Shown here: positions 1-5,897 of the stretch, one piece after another
Numbering within the stretch: position 1 is the first letter of the stretch
How the letters are laid out: each line of letters opens with the position of its first letter
Translations under genes and position numbers: made by a program
The notes under the pieces: model-generated
The model's database searches: none
Told to the model about the DNA's origin: nothing
Seen by the model: the letters and a program-made list of their open reading frames with translations, nothing else
NCBI GenBank assembly: GCA_900552395.1
Contig: URZJ01000061.1
Coordinates: forward strand, 1-9,419
Length of the DNA stretch: 9,419 nt
Direction of reading: 5' to 3'
DNA from: an uncultured Collinsella sp.
GTDB lineage: Bacteria; Actinomycetota; Coriobacteriia; Coriobacteriales; Coriobacteriaceae

Positions 1-1617
1 CTTGGCGAGTGTGGCACTCACAATGCGCTTGCCTTCGGGCTGCGTCCAATCAATCGTCACGTTGATGCCGCCAAAGGAGAGAACGCTGCCAGAGTCATCG
101 CGCCACTTGTACTTGTCTTGCGCTTCCTGCTCGGTATGGCCGGCTGCCACGTAGGCTTGCTGAAGCTCATAACTGTGATTGCACTCGTCGCTGATCTGCA
201 GCGAATGCTCGAGCGCTGCGAGGAAGTCCGCACCGGTCATGGTCCAGGTCTCCACGGTGTTGCCGTAGGGCGAGATGGCGATGACGTTGCCTGCGGTCAC
301 ATCGCCTGCAGCGATGCCGCCGCGGATGCCACCCGCGTTCTCGATGGCAAGGTCTGCGCCCGTCAGGTCAAGATAGGAGCCGCAGATCACATGGCCGATG
401 GTCTGGGCCTTGGTGGTGTCGCCCTCCTTGCTGGGGCGGAAATCGGTGGTGCGCACCATTTCCCAACCATGCGTGCCTGCGGCGTCCTCGCCGTAGAAAT
501 AGTTGGTGGTGGATGTGCCGAGCTCCTTGTTCGATTCGTTTTCAAAGGCCTCGTCGAGCGGCTTGATCTTGTTGCGGACGGCTTCAAGGCGGCTTTGGTA
601 GTCGGAGCCCTTGTCGGGGTCTGCCAAAAGGTCGTTGACGTTCTTGGCGGTGTAGAGCTTCTCGTCACTGCCGTCTGCAGGGACCGTGACCGTGTCATCG
701 TCGGTCGTCTCGGTGCCATTCGTGTCGTACTTGTACGGAATGGAAAGCAGCCCCACCTCGGCAAAGGCGCTGCCCGCCTCGACGACGCGGACCGACTTGC
801 CGTCAGCCCCCGTCACGTTTTCGTCTAAGTTGATGTGCTCGTGGCCCGCGACCAGTGCATCGACCCCAACGAGCTTTGCAGCAAAGGTCTTGGCGTTGAG
901 CGTGTGCGCGATACAGACGACAACGTTGCAGCCCTCCGTCTCGCGCAGTCGCTTGGCCTCGGCATTGATGGCGTTCGCGGCACTCGAGAACGACGTACCC
1001 GCGACCAGGTCCGCGCGCAGCGAGGATTCCAGCGACTCATCCATGGCACCCACGACGCCGACCTTGATTTTGTAGTCGAATGTGGAGTGATCTTCGCTAT
1101 CCTCCCAGGTGCGATCGAGCGTCTTGGTGATACTCGAGCTCCATACGCCGCTCGTAGACTTCGCGTTCGCGCAGAGCATGGCGAAGGGCGTGCCGGTGGG
1201 GCTGTAGCCGGTCATGGTGCGGAGCTTGTCCGCGCCGTAGCTCCAGTCGTGGTTGCCCGGCGTGGTCGCGTCGTAGCCGTCTGCATAGAAGGTGTCCATG
1301 AGCTCGGCGATGCTCTTGCCCTCGCTCATGGTGGCAAAGGACTGCCCGTGGAAGGTATCGCCCGCATCGAGCAAAAGATCGGGGGCGCTGCTTTGGGCGC
1401 TATAGAGAACCGCCAGTCCGTCAAAGCCCACAGTGCCGGTGCCCTTGCTTGCGTTGTAGCTGTACTTGTAGCTGCCGTGGATATCGTTGGTGTGCATGAC
1501 GGCCACGGAGCCGTCAATAGCGGCGGGCAGGTTCCCCGCGAAAGCGAGGCTTGGGATGCCTGCGAGCGAGCCGGCAAACAACGCGGCGGCTAACGCAAGG
1601 CGGGGGAGTCTTTTCAT
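1..1617 (-). CDS. Secreted 5'-nucleotidase / UshA-type metallophosphatase, 3' end outside window
   Basis: The ATG at 1617 opens 539 codons without a stop up to the window edge, so the C-terminus is missing. It has a good upstream purine stretch (AAGGAAA). A Sec signal peptide is visible: MKR, a hydrophobic core, then a likely cut after SLAFA at about residue 27. The metallophosphatase domain (about 38-290) carries the dinuclear-metal ligands D45 and H47 (TNDIHG), D87 (DAGDTFHG), N122 and H123 (GNHDW), H238 (CIAHT) and H259/H261 (GHEH). The C-terminal substrate domain begins near 355; NAGGIRGG (427-434) and SPYGNT (449-454) match its nucleotide-binding loops. Family members remove phosphate from extracellular nucleotides, or split UDP-sugars or cyclic nucleotides, to salvage nucleosides and phosphate; the exact substrate cannot be read. 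UshA has an Asp three residues after the motif His; here it is Ser126. The gene follows two terminators and probably has its own promoter (a GATAAT box at 1663-1668 is a weak candidate). Wall anchoring cannot be judged. Confidence 0.93.
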   Translation of the reverse strand, partial: MKRLPRLALAAALFAGSLAGIPSLAFAGNLPAAIDGSVAVMHTNDIHGSYKYSYNASKGTGTVGFDGLAVLYSAQSSAPDLLLDAGDTFHGQSFATMSEGKSIAELMDTFYADGYDATTPGNHDWSYGADKLRTMTGYSPTGTPFAMLCANAKSTSGVWSSSITKTLDRTWEDSEDHSTFDYKIKVGVVGAMDESLESSLRADLVAGTSFSSAANAINAEAKRLRETEGCNVVVCIAHTLNAKTFAAKLVGVDALVAGHEHINLDENVTGADGKSVRVVEAGSAFAEVGLLSIPYKYDTNGTETTDDDTVTVPADGSDEKLYTAKNVNDLLADPDKGSDYQSRLEAVRNKIKPLDEAFENESNKELGTSTTNYFYGEDAAGTHGWEMVRTTDFRPSKEGDTTKAQTIGHVICGSYLDLTGADLAIENAGGIRGGIAAGDVTAGNVIAISPYGNTVETWTMTGADFLAALEHSLQISDECNHSYELQQAYVAAGHTEQEAQDKYKWRDDSGSVLSFGGINVTIDWTQPEGKRIVSATLAK

Positions 1618-1681
1618 GGCAGTTTCCTTAGTCCTTAGCCAGAAAGTCTGGTTGAATATCGGATTATCGACATAATATGCG

Positions 1682-1721
1682 AAAACCGCCGCAAGGGCGT
1701 CTGTTCCTTTGCGGCGGTTTT
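1682..1721 (-). terminator. Second (distal) terminator after the ABC transporter operon
   Basis: There is a perfect 13-bp inverted repeat: AAAACCGCCGCAA at 1682-1694 and its complement at 1709-1721, with a 14-nt loop. Read on the minus strand the stem ends in TTTT, as in an intrinsic terminator. It lies about 55 bp past the ATPase stop codon and about 65 bp before the nucleotidase start, so it separates the two units. Its A/T-flanked arms would also work on the other strand. Confidence 0.8.
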
Positions 1722-1736
1722 GACGTTTGCGCAGAT

Positions 1737-1777
1737 AAAACCTGCCAAAATAAACCTGTCCCTTATTGGCAGGTTTT
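1737..1777 (-). terminator. First (proximal) terminator, overlapping the ATPase stop codon
   Basis: There is a perfect 12-bp inverted repeat: AAAACCTGCCAA at 1737-1748 and TTGGCAGGTTTT at 1766-1777, with a 17-nt loop. On the minus strand the 5' arm overlaps the TAA stop (1778-1776) of the ABC ATPase gene and the 3' arm ends in TTTT. Together with the hairpin at 1682-1721 it forms a tandem terminator for the importer operon. Confidence 0.75.
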
Positions 1778-2570
1778 AGCTCAGCAGCATGCGGTCGTTG
1801 GCGAGCTCGCCGCCCGAGACCTCCTCGAACTTCTGCAGCAGGTCGGCGACGGTGAGCGACTTCTTCTCGTCGCCCGCCACGTCGTAGATAACGTGGCCCT
1901 CGTGCATCATGATCAGGCGATTGCCCAGACGGATGGCGTCATTCATGTTGTGCGTGACCATGAGCGTGGTCAGGTGGTTCTCGTCGACAATCTCCTCGGT
2001 CAGATTGAGCACCTTAGAGGCGGTCTTGGGGTCGAGTGCCGCGGTGTGCTCGTCGAGCAGCAGCAAGCGCGGCTTGGTGAGCGTGGCCATGAGCAGCGTG
2101 AGTGCCTGGCGCTGGCCACCCGAAAGCAGGCCGACCTTGGCGTTGAGGCGCGTGTCCAGGCCAAGGTCCAGGCGCTTGAGCAGCTCAACGTACTCGTCCT
2201 TCTCGGCCTTGGTGACGCCCCACGAAAGACCGCGACGCTGGCCGCGGCGCTTGGCGAGGGCCAGGTTTTCGGCAATTTGCATGTCGGCTGCGGTGCCGCG
2301 CATGGGGTCCTGGAACACACGGCCCAGGTACTTGGCGCGCTGCGACTCGCTCAGACGCGAGATGTCGGTGCCGTCGAGCTCAATAACACCCGAATCAAGC
2401 GGATACACGCCGGCGATCATATTGAGCAGCGTGGACTTGCCGGCGCCGTTGCCGCCAATCACGGTTACAAAGTCGCCATCGTTGAGGGTGAGGTCGACGC
2501 CGGTGAGCGCGCGCTTCTCGGTGACGGTGCCCTTGTTAAAGGTCTTCTTGACGTGCGAGAGCTTAAGCAT
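1776..2570 (-). CDS. ABC transporter ATP-binding protein (TrpZ-like, amino-acid-type importer)
   Basis: This is a cytoplasmic ATPase of 264 residues that powers the importer encoded with it. All nucleotide-binding motifs are present: Walker A GGNGAGKST (39-47), Q-loop Q87 (VFQDP), signature LSGGQRQ (149-155), Walker B LLLLDE (169-174) and the H-loop H207 (VTHN). The protein starts MLKLSHVKKTF and resembles the ATPases paired with PF04392-type binding proteins (the streptococcal TrpXYZ class). I prefer the ATG at 2570: AAGGGAG sits 9 nt upstream of it, whereas the alternative ATG at 2579 directly abuts that sequence. The chosen start overlaps the permease 3' end by 8 nt, indicating translational coupling. 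Two hairpin terminators follow. All catalytic residues look intact; the substrate cannot be read from this subunit. Confidence 0.94.
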   Translation of the reverse strand: MLKLSHVKKTFNKGTVTEKRALTGVDLTLNDGDFVTVIGGNGAGKSTLLNMIAGVYPLDSGVIELDGTDISRLSESQRAKYLGRVFQDPMRGTAADMQIAENLALAKRRGQRRGLSWGVTKAEKDEYVELLKRLDLGLDTRLNAKVGLLSGGQRQALTLLMATLTKPRLLLLDEHTAALDPKTASKVLNLTEEIVDENHLTTLMVTHNMNDAIRLGNRLIMMHEGHVIYDVAGDEKKSLTVADLLQKFEEVSGGELANDRMLLS

Positions 2571-3486
2571 CTGCCTCATCTCCCTTCGTGTAGGAGCTGC
2601 GGAGCTTATAGCGCTCCCAAACCACGGGCACGCACAGGGCCACGGCGACGATCACGGCGGAGAGCAGCTTCATGTCGTTGGCGTCCATGCCCAGCTGCAG
2701 CACGATGGCGCGGATAAGGAAGTACACCACGGAGCCAAAGACGGCGGAGGCAAGACGGACGCTAAACTGCGTGAGGCCGCCGGGCAGCAGGCGACCGAGC
2801 ACCTCGCCGATGACGATGGCGGCAAGACCGATAACGATGGCGCCGGTGCCCATGCCAATGTCGGCATACTTCTGGCTCTGGCAGATGAGCGCACCCGAAA
2901 GGCCAATGAGGGCGTTGGAGAGCACGAGGGCGATCATTTTGGTGGTGTTGGTGTTAACGCCCAGGGCGCGGATCATGTACTCGTTGTTGCCGGTGGCACG
3001 CAGCGCCGAGCCGATCTCGGTGCCAAAGAACCAGTACAGGATGGCGACGATGGCCACGGCCAGCACAATGCCCAAGATAATGGCAACGGTGGACTGCGGC
3101 AGGCCGGTCATGTTGCTGACGGACGAGAAGATGGTGCCCTTGGCGAGGATGGGCGTGTTGGACTTGCCCATGATGCGCAGGTTGATGGACCACAGGCTGA
3201 TCTGCGTCAGGATTCCGGCAAGGATTGCGGGGATCTCAAAGACGGTGGTCAGGATGCCCGTGACGGCACCGGCGATGGCACCGGCGCACATGCCGGCAAG
3301 CACGGCGAGCAGCGGGTCGACGTTATTGTTGACGATGAGTACGGCGCAGACACAGCCGCCGAGGGCAAAGCTGCCGTCGCAGGTCATATCGGGGATGTCG
3401 AGCAGGCGGAACGTGATAAACACGCCAAGCACCATAATGCCCCAGAGGACGCCCTGCGAAATGGCGCCCTGCAATGCAATGAGCAT
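2563..3486 (-). CDS. ABC transporter permease (BPD_transp_2 family, TrpY-like)
   Basis: This is a membrane-embedded permease of 307 residues and the channel of the importer. The sequence is mostly hydrophobic helices with short polar loops, roughly eight membrane spans. The N-terminal stretch RLLDIPDMTCDGSFALGG is typical of permeases that accompany PF04392-type binding proteins; this family belongs to the branched-chain amino acid / LivH-like group (PF02653). The loop around GSALRATGNNEYMIRALGVN (near the middle) corresponds to the cytoplasmic coupling segment that contacts the ATPase. The start is well supported: AGGAGGT at 3494-3500 lies 7 nt before the ATG at 3486. The tail is charged and cytoplasmic (ERYKLRSSYTKGDEADA). 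The gene overlaps the ATPase gene and is separated from the binding-protein gene by 204 bp containing a strong hairpin. It carries one permease domain, so a homodimer is expected. Confidence 0.94.
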   Translation of the reverse strand: MLIALQGAISQGVLWGIMVLGVFITFRLLDIPDMTCDGSFALGGCVCAVLIVNNNVDPLLAVLAGMCAGAIAGAVTGILTTVFEIPAILAGILTQISLWSINLRIMGKSNTPILAKGTIFSSVSNMTGLPQSTVAIILGIVLAVAIVAILYWFFGTEIGSALRATGNNEYMIRALGVNTNTTKMIALVLSNALIGLSGALICQSQKYADIGMGTGAIVIGLAAIVIGEVLGRLLPGGLTQFSVRLASAVFGSVVYFLIRAIVLQLGMDANDMKLLSAVIVAVALCVPVVWERYKLRSSYTKGDEADA

Positions 3487-3590
3487 GCTTCATACCTCCT
3501 AGGATAGGGTGGACACGTGAGTCACCATGATAGCGGTAACAATGCATGAAAGAGCTGCGGCCGGATGTTTTGTCTCATCCGTAACAAGCA

Positions 3591-3619
3591 GGGCGAACGC
3601 CGGTCTTTGGCGTTCGCCC
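3591..3619 (-). repeat. Intercistronic hairpin between binding-protein and permease genes
   Basis: There is a perfect 11-bp inverted repeat: GGGCGAACGCC at 3591-3601 and GGCGTTCGCCC at 3609-3619, with a 7-nt loop. The stem extends by two more pairs if C3620 is bulged. On the minus strand it starts about 70 nt past the binding-protein stop and is followed by CTGCTTGTT rather than a T-run, so it is not a standard terminator. Hairpins here in other importer operons protect the upstream mRNA or partly block read-through, giving more binding protein than permease. That role is inferred. Confidence 0.6.
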
Positions 3620-3690
3620 CTGTGGCTCAGATATTGAATAACACGGCAACGGCGCGAGTATGGGCCCTAGGCACATCGCCGCGCATGCCG

Positions 3691-4702
3691 CTACTCGTTC
3701 AGAGCGGAAAGGTCGATGCCCAGCGCCTCGGCCATTTCGTCGTTCTTGACGACGACCAGGTCCTTGCTCGAGAGGTGCTTGATCGGCATGTCTTCGGGCT
3801 TGGCCTCGCCCTTCAGGATCTTAACGGCCATCTCGCCCGCGGCGTAGCCCAGGTCCTCGTAGTTGATGGAGAGGGTGAACAGGCCACCGGCCATGCACAT
3901 GCCCTCCTCGCCAGTCACGTAGGGAAGCTTGTTTTCCTTGCAGATCTGGCCCACCTGCGAAGCGCCCGCGGCGATGGTGTTGTCGGTGGGGGAGTAGAGC
4001 GCGTCGACCTTGCCCACGGCGGACTCGACGACGGACTGGATCTCGTTGGAGCTCGAGACGGTGAAGTCGGTGTACTCCAGGCCCAGCTTGCCGAGTTCCT
4101 TCTTGGCGGCCTTGATTTGGACGTCGGAGTTGGACTCGGCGGTGCAGTAGAGCAGACCGACCTTCTTTACGTCGGGCAGGACCTTCTGCATCATCTCGAG
4201 CTGCTCGGCGACCGGGGTGAGGTCGGAAGCACCCGTGACGTTGGTGCCGGGCTTGTCGTTGTCCTGGACCAGGCCGGAGGCGGCGTAGTCGGTGATGGCA
4301 CAGCCCACGATGGGGATATCGGCCGTGGCGCCGGCGGCAGCCTGCGCGGCGGGCGTAGCGATGGCATAAATCAGGTTGACGTTGTCGCCCACAAACTTGT
4401 CGGCAATGGACTTACACGTGGACTGGTCGTTCTGGGCGTTCTTCTGGTCGATCTTGACCTTAAGGCCGCTCTCCTTGATGGCCTTGACAAAGCCGTCGTT
4501 GGCGGCATCGAGTGCGGAGTGCTCGGTGAGTTGCAGAACGCCGATGGTGTAGTCGGAACCGGCGCCCTCCACGGGTCTGCGGCGTCCGGAAGCATCCGGC
4601 TCGCCCGGAACCAGAGTTGCCTCCGCATCCGGCGAGCGGGGCGAGCGCGAGCAGACCGGCGGAGACCAGAAGGCTCCTGCGGCTGATGGTGATGTCCTTC
4701 AT
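3691..4702 (-). CDS. ABC substrate-binding lipoprotein (PF04392 / TrpX-like), with an apparent frameshift
   Basis: This is the solute-capturing lipoprotein of the importer, anchored outside the membrane. The ATG at 4702 (GGGGG 7 nt upstream) starts a signal peptide MKDITISRRSLL with a Tat-like SRR, a hydrophobic core and the lipobox LAGC (Cys26). That frame then runs into nonsense (RAGCFRTPQTRGG) and stops near 4460. The binding domain continues in another frame, from about 4572 to the TAG at 3691: SDYTIGVLQLTEHSALDAAN, then the two-lobed fold typical of PF04392, ending in GIDLSALNE. The span is 1012 nt, one base more than a multiple of three, so removing one base near 4598-4603 would give a 336-residue protein of normal length. 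The GTG at 4572 has no visible ribosome site and would lack the export signal. This may be a recent mutation or a sequencing error. The family includes tryptophan/tyrosine binders; the ligand is not determined. Confidence 0.85.
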
Positions 4703-4762
4703 ATCATTACCCCCAGTATAAAAATGGCTGGAAACACTGCACTGGGACAAAGTGCAAGTGGA

Positions 4763-4793
4763 ACTATAGTAGCGCTGATGTCCATTTTTACAA
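4763..4793 (-). promoter_or_regulatory. Candidate promoter of the ABC importer operon
   Basis: On the minus strand, TTGTAA (4793-4788) as -35 is followed after 16 nt by TACTAT (4771-4766). The overlapping TATAGT (4768-4763) is an alternative -10 but gives 19-nt spacing. Transcription would start about 55 nt before the binding-protein ATG. I looked for a T-box leader, which controls some TrpXYZ operons, and saw neither its conserved core nor enough leader length. Confidence 0.45.
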
Positions 4794-4798
4794 CAGCC
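4787..4798 (-). promoter_or_regulatory. Candidate operator upstream of the ABC importer (GGCTGTTGTAAA)
   Basis: On the minus strand this reads GGCTGTTGTAAA, differing by one base from GGCTGTTGAAAA upstream of the adjacent regulator gene (5777-5766). It overlaps the proposed -35 box TTGTAA, a position suited to repression. The protein that binds it is inferred, not shown. Confidence 0.3.
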
Positions 4799-4862
4799 TG
4801 GCGGGTTTTTTAATACAGAATCGGATGGGCGGTACGGGTAGTCTAATGGGCGGCGGAGGGTC

Positions 4863-5648
4863 TTATGCGGCGGAGGAGGCATCGTCCTCGTCCAGGGCGG
4901 CGAAGAGCTTCTTGCCGTCGAGGAGACGTGTGGTGACGTTTCTCATTCGGCCGATCTCTACGGTACGCAACGTGTCATCGGCGCCTCGCGCGTCATAGAC
5001 CGTTCCCAGCAAATACGAGATGCCGTCTCGTTGCTTGATGGCAAAGGGACGGAGTGTCATCCGTGCCACTTCGACCTCTCCGCGTGCCGTGACACTCGAA
5101 ATATCAAAACTCACCGTGGTTCCGTGGTCGATGGCCTGCTCGATGAGCTCGCAGGCATCGATGCGCTTGACGGGCGTGCGTGTGGCCTTGGTGGATTTGC
5201 CGCCTGCGCTTGGAGCAGGCTCGGGTGCATCGAGGTAGCCGCGAACGTCGGCACTCGCCATGGCGACCAGGTGCTGCGCCATGCTTTTTCGAATGGCGAT
5301 GGGCGTAGAGCGGTTGCGCATGACCATGCCGTGGAGTCGGATGATCTCTTCGTCGGTGAGCGGACGGGTCAAGAGCCGATACCCCACGCCGCGCTTGTAC
5401 TCAATTTCGTATCCGGCATGGCGAAGTGCGGAGATGGCGGTGTAGATGCTGCGCCGCGCCGCCGAGATGGGCATGCGGGCGGGGTCGTCGGGATGGGCGA
5501 GGCGCCGGATCAACTCATCGGAAAGCATGGCCTTGTCCTCACCGGTGTTTTCGCTTAATAGTTGCAGGATGCGAACGGCGCGATAGGCTGCCATCGAGGC
5601 GGCGCCCCTCGTCGTGGTCTCGTAAGTTTCAACAGCGGTTTCGGTCAT
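4863..5648 (-). CDS. HTH / WYL-type transcriptional regulator
   Basis: This is a probable DNA-binding regulator of 261 residues. The N-terminal part (about 20-92) looks like a winged helix-turn-helix: AYRAVRILQLLSENTG, then RRSIYTAISALRHAGYEIEY with the wing KRGVGYRLL. The C-terminal part (about 165-245) resembles a divergent WYL ligand-sensing domain, recognisable in LRPFAIKQRDGISYLLGTVY followed by TLRTVEIGRMRNV. A Ser/Lys/Pro-rich linker (APSAGGKSTKATRTP) separates the two. I chose the ATG at 5648, about 10 nt after AAAGGA, over the GTG at 5657, which lies too close to that sequence. It ends 160 bp before the importer operon on the same strand, so local control of the importer is plausible. 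WYL proteins elsewhere repress or activate nearby genes in response to small ligands or nucleic acid; the ligand here is unknown. The domain call is by eye. Confidence 0.8.
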   Translation of the reverse strand: MTETAVETYETTTRGAASMAAYRAVRILQLLSENTGEDKAMLSDELIRRLAHPDDPARMPISAARRSIYTAISALRHAGYEIEYKRGVGYRLLTRPLTDEEIIRLHGMVMRNRSTPIAIRKSMAQHLVAMASADVRGYLDAPEPAPSAGGKSTKATRTPVKRIDACELIEQAIDHGTTVSFDISSVTARGEVEVARMTLRPFAIKQRDGISYLLGTVYDARGADDTLRTVEIGRMRNVTTRLLDGKKLFAALDEDDASSAA

Positions 5649-5765
5649 GGCGCCCACGTCCTTTCCGTTTTGGGTGGCGACGGTATGGAGCCTAGGACGC
5701 GGGGCTTTCCCAGGGGTGCAGGACGCCCTGGGCGGTCGGTAGCCGTCGGCAAGCGGCGGGTCGAG

Positions 5766-5828
5766 TTTTCAACAGCCCTGCCCAACTGACCAAAAACTTG
5801 CCAAAAGCTTGACGGATGCTGTTGAAAA
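5766..5828. repeat. 11-bp inverted repeat upstream of the regulator gene
   Basis: TTTTCAACAGC at 5766-5776 is matched by its exact complement GCTGTTGAAAA at 5818-5828, with 41 bp between. The right copy runs into the T-run of the asnS terminator. The left copy, read on the minus strand with its next base, is GGCTGTTGAAAA, nearly the same as the site at the importer promoter. A third copy, TTTCAACAGC at 5627-5636, lies in the first codons of the regulator. These could be binding sites for the regulator itself. Confidence 0.4.
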
Positions 5829-5857
5829 AAGCGCCCCTCGGCTTGCCGAGAGGCGCT
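5825..5857 (-). terminator. Terminator of asnS
   Basis: On the minus strand the stem AGCGCC (5857-5852) plus CTCGG (5850-5846) pairs with CCGAG (5841-5837) and GGCGCT (5835-5830). There is one mismatch and a 4-nt loop, and TTTTTT follows (5830-5825). It lies about 40 bp after the asnS stop codon and is a standard intrinsic terminator, so the regulator gene must have its own promoter downstream. Confidence 0.85.
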
Positions 5858-5897
5858 GGCGTGATGCGCTGGAACGCGTTTGGTGGCGCTGTGGCGA

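Noticed and set aside
1677..3507. Long plus-strand open frames opposite the ABC ATPase and permease
   Set aside because: These are shadows of GC-rich coding sequence on the minus strand. Their translations are low-complexity Gly/Asp/His or Ser/Arg-rich and lack sensible ribosome sites.
3565..4686. 373-codon plus-strand open frame opposite the binding-protein gene
   Set aside because: It is antisense to a clear PF04392-type domain, and its repetitive Gly/Val/Asp/Leu composition is the complement of that gene. It gives no better explanation of the frameshift.
4795..4815. GGCGGG followed by a T-run on the plus strand, like a terminator tail
   Set aside because: There is no matching stem before the T-run and no plus-strand gene ends here.
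4703..4862. Possible T-box or other riboswitch upstream of the importer
   Set aside because: No T-box core sequence or specifier-type stem is visible, and the predicted leader is too short (about 55-60 nt).
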